Shown piece after piece: positions 41,654 through 54,675 of a DNA stretch of 64,000 nucleotides (its first letter is position 1; each line of letters begins with the position of its first letter). This DNA is from Gautieria morchelliformis (Eukaryota > Basidiomycota > Agaricomycetes > Gomphales > Gomphaceae), in the NCBI GenBank assembly GCA_015179125.1, contig WHVA01000013.1, positions 248,001-312,000 of the forward strand, given 5' to 3'. The notes below the pieces were generated by a model. The model was not told the origin of the DNA. It saw only the letters and a program-made list of their open reading frames with translations, and did no database searches. A program made the translations under genes and the position numbers.

Positions 41654-43759
41654 ATGTCGAAGTCGGCTCCGAAAGACGTGGAAATGAAGGAAGTAGAGCC
41701 CAATTCAGACGATAAGACAAATTCATCCAATGCAAAACCGCTGCCGCCGTCCGCAGTGGAGGAGATCAAGTCAAATATCACCCTCATCGAGCGTGCCGTA
41801 TCCACTCTTGAACCGCGGTTCACGCACAGGGTCCTCAGAAGCTTGACGCACCTAAGGCGACGGTTGGACAACAATGTTCTTCGCGAAACCATCGCAGAAG
41901 TTTACACGAAAGGTGCAATTTTATATTCTTCAGTTGTCCATCTGTTTCACTCAAGTCGTAAGCAGACAGTCCCGCAAAGAGAACATTACTTTCGTGGATA
42001 TCAACAACCTCTTCGTTGCTGCCAACTGACACAGCATCCATGGATGTCGACTTGGCTGGGTCCCGCAGTGGCCTAACACCTACTTCCATCCCAAAGCTTC
42101 AGGCACAAGCCGAACCCCTACCAGAGTCTGAGATATATCTCAGGCTTCTTATAATTTACCACCTCCTTGACAATGCGTCTGGTTTACCCAGATACAGGGC
42201 GGGCGACCCAAAGTCGAGGAAGGCTGCTGACAACGCGAGGGAGCTTTACGTTAAGAGCGTTTCGCTTGCACATGAAACGGTGGAGAGGATGCAGTCTTTC
42301 AACAGACGTAGTTTAGATCCTATGGCTGCCAAGGTTTGGAGTGCCACTGGACGGGCGTATGAGTTGGGTGGTGATTTGAGCGAATTGCGACCGTACGTGC
42401 GGTTGATCGTATATTTTTTAATCTCATGGACGTGTGTTGCAATAGCCTTTTACTCAATGCCCAGAGAACTGCTTCGTTGCGCCATGACACTGAAACATTG
42501 GCAACGCTCGTTAACCTACTACTTCGTTCCTATCTTCTCACGTCCTCCTACACCGCCGCGTCGACGTTCCTCTCGAAAATAACCTACCCTGATTCCTCTG
42601 TTTCCTCTGCGACTGCTACTTCCGGTACAACCCCATCTACTAACACTACAAGTTCGAATGGCGCGCCCTCGTCTTTGAACCAGCTGCTATCCGGTTCAAC
42701 CTCGTCACCTGCTCAGCTGGCCAGGTATTTGTATTACGTAGGTCGCATTCGTGCGATTGAGTTATCATACACCCTGGCGCACAACCACCTTCTCCAAGCC
42801 GTCAGACGCGCTCCCAAGGCCGAGCAAGCGCCTGGATTCTGGCAAGAGGTGAGGCATGACCGTACACCATTTGATACCACACATGGTTTATTGGTTTAAT
42901 AAGGTGCACAAATGGCTCGTGGTAGTTGAGCTACTTATGGGAGATATCCCGGAACGGAGCACTTTCCGTCAGCCCGTTCTCCGGAAAGCTCTTGAGGGCT
43001 ACTTCGAAATTGTTAAAGGTCATATCCCAAAGTTCTTCAGTCACTGGAACACTGCGGTTAACATCGAATGCTCTAGCTGTTCGCACGGGTTCCCTGTCTC
43101 AATTTCAGGCGACTCTCTCAACATACAGCGCTACATTTGCCGCTGACAAGACATGCACCCTCATTCTTCGCCTGCGTCAGAATGTGATCAAGACCGGTAA
43201 GTCATATTGCACGAAATAATTTGGAGTCCACTAAGGTGGGCTTTTAGGCATCCGTCGGCTTTCACTCTCATACTCGCGTATATCTCTGCGGGACATCTGT
43301 GTTAAGTTACACCTTGATTCGGAAGAAGACGCCGAGTACATTGTAGGCAAGGCTATCAGGGACGGTGTGATTGAGGGGAGGTACATGTTTCGTATTTTTT
43401 GCCTAATCTCACGCGATATTGATTTACATCATAGAATTGTACATGAACGAGGGTGGATGGAGTGTGGGTCTGGGAACAAGGGCGCGTACGGTGCTGAGGT
43501 CAGCGAAGCATTCAACCGCAGGATCGGGTTTTGCCTTGGGCTGCATAATGAGAGTGTTAAGGTGAATTGGACTCTTGATCGACCTTTTCTTGCTGATCGT
43601 GATCGCCTTTCTCAGGCGATGCGTTATCCACTTAATGCCCACCGGAAAGAGCTGGCTGCTGCAGAAGGTGCGAGGGAAAGAGAAAAGGAGCTTGCAAAAG
43701 AGATTCAGGACGGAGACTTGGATGAAGATGAGGATCCGCTTGGCGGCTCAGAATTCTAA
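41654..43759 (+). CDS. RPN3: 26S proteasome regulatory subunit Rpn3 (PSMD3)
   Basis: Lid subunit of the 19S regulatory particle with a PCI domain; needed for proteasome assembly. Start MSKSAPKDVEMKEVEP at 41654. Key stretches: EEIKSNITLIERAVSTLEPR, THRVLRSLTHLRRRLDNNVL, YLRLLIIYHLLDNASG, LLLRSYLLTSSYTAAS, YLYYVGRIRAIELSYTLAHN, KWLVVVELLMGDIPER, LRQNVIKTGIRRLSLSYSRI and SLRDICVKLHLDSEEDAEYI (PCI), ending GSEF at 43759. About six short introns. The tail is acidic (DEDEDPLGG), as in other fungal Rpn3. A Ser/Thr-rich insert near 42600 lengthens the middle. Shares a 221-base promoter region with AFI1. Confidence 0.92.
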
Positions 43760-44679
43760 AAGTCGATCAATCTTATAGAATCTCCCCAAATTTCCGGCCA
43801 TTACTTGGCTCCACTACGTTTGTGTGTGGAGAGCCTGATTCGTGCGTGATCGATGAAATTATTTGCCATCAAGTCTTTCTTAGGAATTGAAGATCACTTA
43901 CATAATAAGTAATCGCAGTAAGTATTACCATTCTGGGAATTTAGGATCGCTTGATCGACAGTGTAAGTACAATTGCTTTACATCCATATGTTTCTTTATA
44001 CTTCGCTTCAGAAGTATCTCCACTTCACTTAATCAGATTGTTATTTGACCTAAGCTCTCGAGCTTCACACTGTGGTCATTTTCCTCCACACCTGCCTGAT
44101 CCCAGGCCCCACGTCTCACATCAACCCCACATCAACCCCACAGACAGGTCACCGCCTCCCGCATATCTCTTTGTAGAACACGATACATTTGAAAGGCTTG
44201 AGGGTTAGCAAGACGAAGTGACAAGGATCTTTTCTTCCTTACTTTGCCACCAGAATGGTGCACGTCGATGGTACGTTTGCATGGCACGGAATCGTACTGA
44301 GATGTCACCGCCGGACGCGTTAATCGCAGAATAAGGCTCCCGAATGTCCATGCGCTTCGTAAGACTAGATGCCTGGCCATAACGATAATTATTCATGTAC
44401 TTATTCACGACGGACTGTACATTTTCGGCGTTATGCGACACCAGGATGTCCGGTAAAATACGAAACGCGGTATCGGGGGCAGTATGATTGGTGATCTCAC
44501 CAAAGGTGCAAGAACGTGCTGGAGTAGGAGTTTCCGCGGATATGCGTGTGGAGAGACTAGTTAGTACAGGGGTCTAAAAGGATAGGAGGGGCTGCGCAGT
44601 TGCGTGAGACATGTGTCCAATGTCCAACATGAATAACAGACACAATATGAAAAGGAGGCGTGGGTACCTGGCTCGTTAC
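43760..44679. other. Intergenic, with one unassigned minus-strand exon-like frame (44205-44560)
   Basis: A minus-strand frame reads TAFRILPDILVSHNAENVQ and NKYMNNYRYGQASSLTKRMD, looking like a real exon, but neither a start nor partner exons could be placed. The rest is non-coding. Confidence 0.3.
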
Positions 44680-46121
44680 TTATCTCCGGACACTCTGATA
44701 GCTTGGTGGGAGCTCGACGGTCTCGGGCTCATCGGCTTGGCCCGACCCGCTTGCCTCCGGAAGCTCTCCCCCATCCTCATGCTGGACAAAGTTGACAGGC
44801 CGTAACGGTGGCATACCCATCGGACTCTTGCGACTCGACCCCGGGCCATAAGTTGTGCTCCGGCCAGCCCCCTCTCCCATTGCAAGCATGTTCCCTGATG
44901 TTCCAGTCGTTGTCCCGTACGCGCTTTCGCTCTGATCAGTGGTGGAGAGGGCGCTGTATCTGCGGCCAACATCCGACATTGTTAAACGTTGCGAGTGGCT
45001 ACCACGGTCCTCATCGGCGCCAGTGTGCGAAAGTGAGGGGGGAACAATGAATGGCTCGGGTTGGTAGAATTCGGGAGGCTGGTCAGGATCGCGCTGGGTA
45101 CCATCGGGGAGAAGGTCGACATTATGCGCGATGGGATGCCGCTGGCGTCGCCGGCGGCGGATGAAGACAAAGGCCACGAGGGCTATAATAGCAAGTGCAG
45201 TAAGACTACCCACTACACCCCAACAACGGCCCCGACGTTCGATCCACTGCTTCCACTGCCAGGGGTACTGGTACCACTACTGGTAGCGGTCTGAATAGCG
45301 CCTGCCGGGGTTCCAGCCGTAGAACTAGGCGATGAACTGTCCAGGCAGGATGAGTTCCCGGTTGGGCTGTTGCCGACTGCGGTATTGATACTCCCGCCCG
45401 TACCAGGACCTCGTGCATCCCCCGCAACCAGAAGAATAGTCGCGCCGGCTCGGAGATTGGGTGTCCATGAGAAACCGGTGGTCCCACCTAGGGCTGGCCC
45501 GGAGTTGACGATATCGATTCTGGATGATTGACCACCAGGGATTACGAGAAGGAAGCTAGGATCCCTACACCTTTGATGAAAAAGCTGACTATGACACTAG
45601 GGACGAATTACCACCCACCCTTGAGTATTGTTATCCCAGGCAAGAGTAGTTGTCTGACATTGGTTGATGGCATTGTTTGGAATAATCTGAAAGGAGTACG
45701 AGGTCGCGGGGCTGGTGGTCAAACATGAGCTGTTGCTTGAGGATGCGACATTGGTGGGCACACCCGTGCCGCCTGTGCCAATGCCGTCGCTATCGCTGAC
45801 CTGAAGGACAACTTAAGCTTTCGTGAGGCTGACATGACAGCTGCTGAGATTCACCATTGCGACAAAGCTTGAGCTAGCAGGGTAAGGCAATGAAAAGCTG
45901 ACATTCTCGCTAGTGAACTCGTGCTGGAATACTGTACGCTGCTCTACGGCACCGGGAGAAGGGCCGAATGGGACAACGAGGGCGGTATAGGGAGGCTTGC
46001 CGCTGCCATTTGTAATCCGGAGCGAAAGCGGACCACATTGTGTGGGGGCTGCAGTCAGTTCAAAAGAGTAGGCTGCGATGAGAGGAAGAAGAGATAAGAG
46101 CGAGAGGGCCGTCGAGGCCAT
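44680..46121 (-). pseudogene. Secreted/single-pass membrane protein, one-base lesion before the TM segment
   Basis: Cell-surface protein type common in Agaricomycetes; function unknown. Start MASTALSLLSLLPLIAAYSF (signal peptide) at 46121, an ectodomain with paired Cys and Asn sites, two short introns (GTCAGCC..TTCAG near 45815, GTGGGTGG..GTGTAG near 45600), a Ser/Thr/Gly stem, then TM segment TALAIIALVAFVFIRRRRRQ and a cytoplasmic tail ending PPSYQSVRR at 44680. The frame breaks at about 45218: GTTGTTGGGGTGTAGTGGG gives a stop, whereas one extra T would read VVGVVVGS into the TM. Either a recent null allele or a sequence error; everything else is intact. Confidence 0.72.
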
Positions 46122-46832
46122 TACAGAGGACGTCGAAGGGTATGGGCCGTCGTTGTGTGGAGCAAAGAAAGATTATGTAGGATAGAGTATTGAAAACGTT
46201 GTGGAGCCCGCACGCGAAAACGCTCGAATCGTGACAAGTCTCACGCCTATTATTGGCCGGCATCATGATAAGCTGTAGATCTCTGATCTATAGCTACTAA
46301 GTAGTACTAGCTAGCTCCGGGCTCGAGCAAATTTCTATTCCTTGCCGGGTATTATACTTAGTTGTTTTTTCTTTTTCTTTTTTGGCACAAGCGTTCATGA
46401 AGAGTGTCAAGATATACCTGCGTGTAACTGATCCATCCATAAGGCCACGGAGAGACGGAGGCGGCGCTCTGCCGTCACACCGCCACAAGTCGCCATGCAG
46501 TGACAGGGGTTGACTCGTCGTACGCCCTCCATACCTACATCCATCAGTCAGATAGCACCAGCTGCGCTCAAGCACGACGGTTCTAGGCTGTCTTGCAACC
46601 TTTCGTCAATCACAACAGCTGTCAATGCGAATCATAGACACGTACCTAGCAAGGCCGTGTTGCCGCTGCCCGTGTAGGCAGTAGCAGACTTGGGGACTTG
46701 GCACCTGATCATGTTGGTGTGCTCCGTAATTATGCTCACCGATGCACCCTCTCCATATCCCCTCCCCCTCATTAAAGCATGAACGTATGAAAACAACCAG
46801 AGTGTTGAGTTAGAAGGGTAGCACGCGGCAAT
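46122..46832. other. Intergenic, nothing recognised
   Basis: Contains the promoter of the membrane-protein gene. No RNA gene, repeat or coding frame with family features was seen. Confidence 0.4.
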
Positions 46833-47622
46833 CTACGCGGGTGTGAACATGAAGACCAGAAGGCCTTGCAAGGCACTCGTTTGCAGGTTAAACGGGTATG
46901 ACGGTACTTGGCTTTCCCCATATTGTTCAAGAGTTTGAGGTCGTTGTGGGTACCATGCCAACTCGGGGATTTCCGAAGACACGCCGAAACATGCCTACAT
47001 CGTCAGTTATGGTAAATATCACTTTCAAACTCCTGTGTTCCACTCGCTGTTAATTTTTCAGTCTCGACCCCAAATTACCTTCATATTGAGTTTTCGCATG
47101 GCCTTCCACATCGCCATGACGATAACATCGAGGCGGTAGGCCATAGTCTGCAGAGTGTGAGTCGACGGGGGACATGTTAGGGAGATACAGTGCACATGTT
47201 ATTAAGGACTGCGGTCATACCACATGCAACCGGGCATGCCATGATTCATGAGGTAGACGAGACCGAGCAACCTTTCGCCCTTTATCCTGCATGATATCGC
47301 CTTCAGGTGCAGATCTAACGCTTGCAATAAAGATGAGAATTACCCTGCCGTTACGCATCCGCAAAGTAGTCTGATTACTCACATTCTCTAGGTCTGTCCT
47401 GTCAATGAATGTCAAAAGCCATGCTGGTCGGCTCTAGAGTGAAAGACGTGGGGATGGTACGAAGTGCTGGGGAGCGAGGGATCTAGTACCTGGTAGCTCA
47501 CGGCATGATGCAAGCCACAACTCGGCCGACAAAGCACAGAGGTGGCTCAAGGAAATTTAGAATTGAAAGCAAGAAACGAGGCTTACCAATGGTGGATCCA
47601 AAGACACATCAAGGGCTACCAT
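46833..47622 (-). CDS. Hypothetical protein, several small exons
   Basis: Not recognised. Start MVALDVSLDPPL at 47622, donor GTAAGC after it. Further coding pieces read RPAWLLTFIDRTDLEN, then RSAPEGDIMQDKGRK (47283-47215), TMAYRLDVIVMAMWKAMRKL (about 47145-47080), and a last exon PELAWYPQRPQTLEQYGE to VFMFTPA with a stop at 46833. Splice signals (GTGAGT, GTATGA, GTAATT donors; CAG/TAG acceptors) allow one frame. About 150 residues. Support comes from consistent splice sites only. Confidence 0.4.
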
Positions 47623-49920
47623 CGCACTAAAAGAACCGCTAGAAAAAATAATTTTAAACGCGTATGGACGGTATGCAAGGCGATGTTGACGGGACTCTGA
47701 CGGAATGTGGCTGATATGATAGGCTTCGTGAGTGGCAAGAGGACTAGGATCAGTTCAGTGGGGAGTGTCGTGGTGGTTATTATACGATTCGAGGTAGACT
47801 GGTAAATATGAATTTAACTTGGTTCAACTTGTGACAGCGCGTACTCATTCAACCCGTGTGACCGTATCTCAACGCGTGAACGATGGATGCGAAGGTCGAA
47901 CAAGCGAGAACCCAAGGACACCATCTATGGACCGCTAAACCCACAATGACCTATAATTGAATACTTATATTATATGTGACTCGGCCACGCTCACCGGACA
48001 CATCGGGTGGATATAGATCAGTGATCAGTGCGTCCCACAGATCTCGTCGTCGAGCACAGACAACCACCCTCGTTATTGAGTATATTGCAGCCGGTTGGCT
48101 AGGCCTCCTTTGAAGAGAAAGGCTTACATTAAATGAGATGTATTGATAGAAGTAAATGATTCAAGCCGCAGCAAGCTACCAGTCTGCAGGGAGCTCAGGC
48201 AAATCCTCGATCCAGAATGTCGACGCAGGGAGCATCAAAGCAGCGCTTTAAGAGTAGCTCTCCTTTTCTGTTGGCAGTAAGTCCCGGTCACGAGGTATCC
48301 CCACCGTCAGACACTCGCTAGATCTACTATCCAATCCCTCGTCAGTCACATTCGGGATGCGACTCTGACGACGAATTGGAGTCCAGTGCTGGAACGTCCT
48401 AAGCTGGAGAAGCCGAACATGTTCCGTCGGGGGCCTCGTCTGCAAACTCCATAGTCGCCTGGGGCGCAGGATTGTACACTTGAGGAAGAGGGCTGCCCAC
48501 AGATGATGCCTGAGCTACAATCAGGCGATTCCCATAATCATGGTCTTGACATTCATATGATTCAAGTTGCAGGATGCTAGTCCATGCGATGACAGGATAC
48601 GCATCAGTAATCAGGGGTTCGGATATGAGAATGTGTGGAGCCAAGAAGGGATACGGAGATGATATGAAACCAGTGGTTTCATACCATCTCCGTATCCCTT
48701 CTTGGCTCCACACATTCTCTTGGCATGGCAGTAGTCTTCTTGAAGGAGCCCGATTTTGGCAGGGTTGACTAAACGAGCAAATCAGGGGGGATTGTGCGTC
48801 AGCTTAGCATTAGACACGCCAAAGCTGGATCGACCCAATCTGAAGGGCCATACATGTCGAAACGACGGCGAGTTCGAAGGGCCAGCCTTCTTGCCTCATT
48901 CACGGCTAGTATATATGACCTCTTGGTTTTGTCGATCTGGGTTGCAGCGTGTTGAAGCGACGAGAACTGAGTGGAGGTGAGGAAGAGTGAAGGAAACTCG
49001 TGAGCCACCGATCGAAAGGCGCCAGTCAACGCAGCTCGGCCCCACGTTAGGATCCTCTTGGGAACGAGGCGCGCAGAAAATAGGACAGAGAAGAGGGCGA
49101 CCATATGGAATGTGAAATGAAGTGGGAGAGGGCAGGAGTGTTGTATGGTTGTGTTACCGGAGGTGCAGATTATTTAAGGCGCGGATAGGTGAGACAGCCG
49201 CAGTGAAAGGGGTACTGACTATAGGGGGAGTTTTTCAGAGGCATGCAGCAGTGATGCATCCCATAATTATTCAGTGGCCCTTGTCTGCTTTACGGTGGCG
49301 GCGGCTTTTTTGTTGAACTTGCCTGTTGGGCCAAACTTTATCTGACACATACAAATGTGGTATACTACCGACCTCGGGACCTTTGAATAAGCTTTCACCA
49401 TCTCTTCTAAAGTGGAAAAGCAACTCGGGGCCACTCGTACTCGTACCCGCCGCTAGGAACAGATTAATAATAACCTGCGGAAAACGAATTCCTTGAGCGG
49501 TGCAAAAGGCTAAGAACAACGTGGTAAAGGAGAAACTTTATCGGAGGACGTACCTTTCGATAGTCGCCGGACTGGTCGGGTAACCCATAGGCGACTAATG
49601 CACCCACAACAGTGATATCACCATATTAGCTAGTTCTAATAGTATTTTTTACGCTATAGCTCCACATCATCACTGTACTAGAGGGCGCGAGTGGGAGCCG
49701 TGTTGTTGGGGGTCACGCATGCCGCACTGTACCATGGCAAGCCCTGCTGGCAGCATTTGAGTAGCAACACATTACACGGAGTGCGTGACTGTCCAAATCG
49801 TTGGGTGCATTTGTCCATTAAGTCCAGATTATACAGTTCACAAAAACAAGCAAGAAAAAATTAGGTGGATAACCTTGTATCATTCGTACCGTAAACCCCT
49901 TTTCAAGACCGTCCATCTAA
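47623..49920. other. Long region without a confident gene; contains a 93-bp palindrome
   Basis: Minus-strand frames at 48248-48445, 48399-48713 and 48799-49104 (MVALFSVLFSARLVPKRILT) are the longest, but none has a recognisable domain and they overlap in different frames. The near-perfect palindrome at 48627-48719 lies in the middle of the second. 49105-49920 shows nothing. Confidence 0.4.
48627..48719. repeat. Near-perfect 93-bp palindrome (46-bp arms, 1-base spacer)
   Basis: Left arm starts GAGAATGTGTGGAGCCAAG and ends TATGAAACCA; the right arm is its inverse with a single mismatch (A against G about 11 bases from the centre). Neither flank extends the symmetry. Such a structure can form a hairpin or cruciform. 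Confidence 0.95.
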
Positions 49921-51791
49921 TCAGAGGGGGGTTGGTGCATTCGGAATGTATCGCTTCACCAGACCGTCACGCTTCTTCTTGGCAGGAGACGCGGTCACGG
50001 TGGGCACCGTGCGGCAGTTCGATGATGACGCAATGGGGTGCGCAGAGGGAGTAGGGGAAACGCCCTGGAACCACGTAGACGTGCCGTAAACGCCCATGGG
50101 AAGGCTGGACGTCCCATGTAAGTACAGCGAATACGGTTGTGGTGAGGATAGGTCTGGTAAAACTCACTCGTCGTCTCCATCGCAGGACTCGAAGACGCCC
50201 GAGTCATAATTGGCAGCTGTAATGTTAGCATCGTAGGTAAGACTAGATTGCAGTCGGTGGGGAGAGCGTACGCATGTTCTATTCAAGTAAAGTATCAGGG
50301 CTGTCAAAATGGAAGCGAAGAAAACGGTACCCAGAAGCAACCCATCGTGTCGTACTGAAGTGAAGGTAAGTAAGTCCGTGCAGACCATGTCAAGGGCCAA
50401 GAACGTACAATGTGTTGGCAGTTCTGTGCAGCATTTGGACCAACCTAAATATTCGGGCTGTGAGGCTCTGGAAATCTTGGTTGACTATCGAACACGTACG
50501 CAGGCACGGAAACAGAATTGTGTGTCAGAAATGAATGATGTCCACTCATGATACTGGAGTGCCTGACCGAAGGAGTTGCCGAATACAAGACCGCCAACTG
50601 CTGGGGTATCAGACAACACGAAACTAAGGGAATAACAACATACCAGGGTTACCGTTGCCATCTGCACCATGGGGGTCAAGTTCACCTCCAGCATCACCTG
50701 CTAGAACATTGATTTTCGTGAAGTCACCCTGGCCGGTCACTTGTACATAGTCCGGCGTCTTCACAAAGTGAACTCCTGATAAAGTACCATCCGGTATCGT
50801 ACGAGTGCCACGGCCTGTCTTAGTGCACCATGCGACCTCTTCACGCTCCGTAGCACCAATCGGACCGACAGACGGTGGAGCCCACCTGTTAGGTCCACCC
50901 GTGAATATCTTCACACGTGCAGAGTAGACGGGACAAACAGGCAGAAGTCATCCACATCGCTGGGAGGCCGTCAGTAAGTGCCAGGAGGAATGCAGCATAA
51001 CGCTCACTTGATCCAAGCGGTCTGGCAGGAAGATGACTGTGAGGACGAAGTGCCACAGGCATTAGTACCGGTTTGACCATTCTCTGACGTCCCTGGGAGA
51101 GCAGAGGCGGGATATCCTGTGTTCCAAACCTGGCGGAATCTTAGCAGGGGTGGAATTCTGAGAGCCAATACATACCTGGTTCGGGTTTCCGCCGCCGCAG
51201 GTCCAGACTTGGAGCTAATGATGGTAAGTGTAATATAATATATATAGAGATACCAGTATAGTGAGTGCTCACCTGGTTCCCGTCATTCAAGCTACCATTC
51301 GACAGATCAGTACATTTGCCGTGATTGGACCAAGCAAGCCTATAGTTGCCGGTGTAGAAAAATTGTTGGTTGGGATCTTGGTTAGTAGAACAGGTCCAGA
51401 TCTGGAGTTTTGTTCCATCGACATTTTGGCCACCAACAACGTCCAAACACTTGCTTCCAAAAACCTTGACGGATCCACTGTCGAACGTCCACTTTTGAGA
51501 ATCGGCGCCTGTGCAGGTCTGCAGAGTGACTGCGGCGCCATCCGTGTTGGAAACAGCGGTCATACATTTCCCTGTTTCGACCCGGTCAGCTGAGCGGCTT
51601 TCAGACCAGCATCCCGACGATCTCACCTGCGCTGAGACCCGGTTCAATCAGTAAGGCACCCTGATAACTGTGTATATCAAGGGGTTAGGATTATTTGACA
51701 TTTAATGCTGGAAAGCGTACGAAGGGGTCTGTCCCTCAACCAGAACTGCCAACAAGGCAGCGAAGCCGGAGGCGGCTTGGAGTGAACGCAT
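49921..51791 (-). CDS. Secreted lectin-like protein: ricin-B (CBM13) repeats plus MAG-like domain
   Basis: Signal peptide MRSLQAASGFAALLAVLVEG at 51791. The N-terminal part has ricin-B type repeats (CMTAVSNTDGAAVTLQTCTG, DSQKWTF, KCLDVVGGQ, IWTC, then VWTCGGGNPNQVWNTGYP). The C-terminal part matches the fungal macrophage-activating-glycoprotein-like family: EVAWCTKTGRGTRTIPDGTL, FVKTPDYVQVTGQGDFTKIN, GGELDPHGADGNGNP, HEWTSFISDTQFCFRAC, NCQHIYDTMGCFW, NYDSGVFESCDGD, MGVYGTSTWFQG. It ends in a basic tail with a stop at 49921. About ten introns, all in frame by eye. Probably secreted; sugar binding likely, ligand unknown. Confidence 0.85.
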
Positions 51792-52857
51792 TACAAAATA
51801 TTTCAAAAGAGTGACTGGCTTTGGTTAAAGAGCGTAGATCAGTGTACTTTCTGGGGCGAAAGATAAAGAGCGAAAGGGAGTTGAGAACTGTGTAAGCAAG
51901 CAATTTTAAGTGTCCCCGCCCGCATGCAACTCCGCTTCAGGGCTGAATTCAATGGCTTACAAAATTGAAACGCGTGTGACGACCAAGTCACATCATCAAA
52001 AAAATACCATATTAAGGAAGTCGAGAATAAAATAATTGTATACTAGAGCCGACAGGGTCATTTGTCGTCGGAAATTTTCGAAACTCCGTATCTGGGCTTA
52101 TCAGGTTTCGACCTATAGGCCTGATAAATGCCATAAGATGAGGCATATCATGGCCGGCCGGACGGCCTCCGATCAGGGTTTTCGGATTTTTCCGACATTC
52201 TGCTATAGGGAAGCACTCTTTCTGTAGTACAGTACAATATAACTTTTCTTACTGCCAGGAGTTTCGCTGGCTTTCTTTTCGAAATCGGTGACAAAAACGC
52301 TGACGAAAAACCTGTGTGAAAAAACCACGAAACGCAAGCTTGAAACACCCTAATTTAAGTATCACAATAATACCCTAGAGTAGCTGCAATACAGGATTAA
52401 TGGAATATGCATGCATCGGGAGCATTGAAATATCTTGTGTGGTAGCATTCACTGCCATTCCTACGTTTTATCCAATGACCTACAAACGCAGAAAAACTGA
52501 AAATGAAGTACCTCGTATAAATTTACATGGTATGCATGTCAATTAGCCCATTGCAGTACTGTTCGCAGTAGTCAAATACTAGTACACGGACAACAAGCTG
52601 CCGCACGCATTGATGTCTGACTGAAGAGCAAGAAGAACTCGACAACAATTTTCGGTTATCACGTTGCAATCGTTGCTAGCAGGCTTGAATTCATGGCCCA
52701 GGCCCCCAGTAGACCTGAAACGAGCCGGGAAACAAGTCAATAGACCGCTTTTCACCCAAGCCCTCTGGCCTACGAAATTGAAAGTCATGCGGCACGCGAA
52801 TGTGACCGTCACACGTCACGCACTCACGGTAGCCTATCCCGTCCAAATCTGTAAGTA
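51792..52857. other. Intergenic region between divergent genes
   Basis: Upstream DNA of the secreted lectin gene (minus) and the RMD8-like gene (plus). Non-coding, no repeat recognised. Confidence 0.5.
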
Positions 52858-54675
52858 ATGTCTCGCCCAGAACCGCGCCGTATGGCTTCTGCTGCAGCGG
52901 CTATTAATATACCTGCCTCACGTCTGACTCGCCAACGATCGTATCATCCTATTTCTGATGCCCCGGACCCAACTCGACGACCGTCAGCCTCTATCCTTAA
53001 CTCCCCAACGATGCCGAACGTTGCTGCCCCGAAACTTTCTAGAACATCTAAGACTTCTCAGCGACACGTCGTCTTACCTTCAGAACCACAAACGCGGCCC
53101 TTGCCAGATGAATTTCCTGAAGGTGTAATCCCTACTTATGATCTTCGCAGCGAGGGAGAGAGAATGTCCAAGGAAGAGAGAGAAAGAGCTGGTTACAGCC
53201 GTATGACTGCATACTCTGTAGCCGAAGGGATCAGAATGAAGCATCTCTCGGCGTTCTTGAAGCGTGAACATGCTGTTCTACCCCGCGTGTTCGACGAGGC
53301 CGTTTACGTCGTATGTGACTATTCAAGTTTGTGGTTTTCTTCCTTAAATTGCCCATTAGGTCTATCACCTTCCGTTACTATCAGGCTATGCACCACATGT
53401 CAATGTACGCTCCTCTGTACCACCACATGGAAAGTCCATTCTCTCTCGAATGTCAGAAGCAGAGGAATATGGCTATGAAGGAACTTACTTTCCCGAGACG
53501 GAAGAGGCTGTTAGATTCTCACAAGATGGATATATATCCTCATCTCCTACTCTAGGGAGACTAGATCATAACCCACAGCCTCAACAGCAGAAGGAGAACG
53601 CCGAAGATCAGATAGCTGAGGTCGTATTCTTCTCGTATGGCGTGGTGGTATTTTTTGGATTTGAAGAAACTCAGGAAAGAGATATTTTGGATGATATGGA
53701 GGATGCAGGCGCGTGGATACGCAAGCGAGATGATGACGACTGGGAGATTGAGGAGTGCCATTTTGCCGTAAGCGCCTATGACACCTATTCACACCTCCAT
53801 TCACTATCGTCCTAGCATGACCCAGCGGTCGCATATCCACGTATATACAACGACTTCTTCGGTAGGTTCTCTCAAATCTCGAACTTAAAGGAGTTCACTC
53901 AGAGACCTATCATTTCAGTCCTGAAAGCACGCTCGCACCTGCTCAGCCTTTCCATTGCTCATGCTCTTGCCCAGTCCACACTTCTAGCCCATTACGAATC
54001 ATTAGCTTCCCAAGTGCTCCTCAACCCGTCAACCACCCGCATTCCCAAGGAGCTTGCTAGCACCGGATCGCTCTCCCTCACGCGAGGAGATGCGCTCCGG
54101 CTGACCGGACGGCTGTTTAAGCTTCGTACAGACGTGAATCTCGTATCAAACGTGCTTGATGTGCCTGAGCTTTTCTGGAGTGAAGCAAGCTTGAAAGGGC
54201 TATACGATGCTGTACGAGAGTACATGGAGATTGGACCGAGGGTCGGCGTCCTCAACGAACGACTCAGCGTGGCGAATGATCTGGTGCGTCAAGCCATTTG
54301 CAGCTACAGTAGAGCTTGACGTTTTCGTTGGAGCAGTTAGATCTCATTCACGATCACGTGAACAACGGTGCGATGGCTCGCATAACATGGATTATCATAT
54401 GGCAAGTAGTTAAATGACCAGCATGAGACTCGATGATCTGACGTATTCCAAGGCTGATCGTGATAGCATGTCTAGTGGAAGCGGTAATTCTCCCAGTATT
54501 CTATATTTTCGTCATGTTTTTTGAGGTTATTTTCATACAGGGCGAGGTTATCGCGCGACTCGTCGTGCACGCAGGAAACGCGCCGGCTGCAGCTGCTGCA
54601 AAGTCTTCACCAATTGCCAAGGTCACGCGAGAAGAAGCACTTCGAGCAGTTCAACGTGTCATGAATGGCTCGTGA
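52858..54675 (+). CDS. RMD8 / Sad1-interacting-factor-like protein (DUF155)
   Basis: Start MSRPEPRRMASAAAA at 52858; Ser/Pro-rich N-terminus, then the DUF155 region: SVAEGIRMKHLSAFLKREHA, VYHLPLLSGYAPHVNVRSSV, SEAEEYGYEGTYFPETE, VVFFSYGVVVFFGFEETQER, DDWEIEECHFA, YPRIYNDFFV, LKARSHLLSLSIAHALAQST, GDALRLTGRLFKLRTDVNLV, SNVLDVPELFWSE. A C-terminal membrane segment (ITWIIIWLIVIACLVEAG) and a short tail follow. One intron uses a GC donor (TATG|GCAAGTAG, near 54401); another near the end (GTAATT..ACAG) is in phase and can be missed. Family members are membrane proteins linked to sporulation or cytoskeleton; the exact role is unknown. Confidence 0.88.

Noticed and set aside
51261-51593. Forward ORF of 110 codons
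   Set aside because: Antisense to the ricin-B part of the secreted lectin gene, which has signal peptide, family motifs and splice sites.
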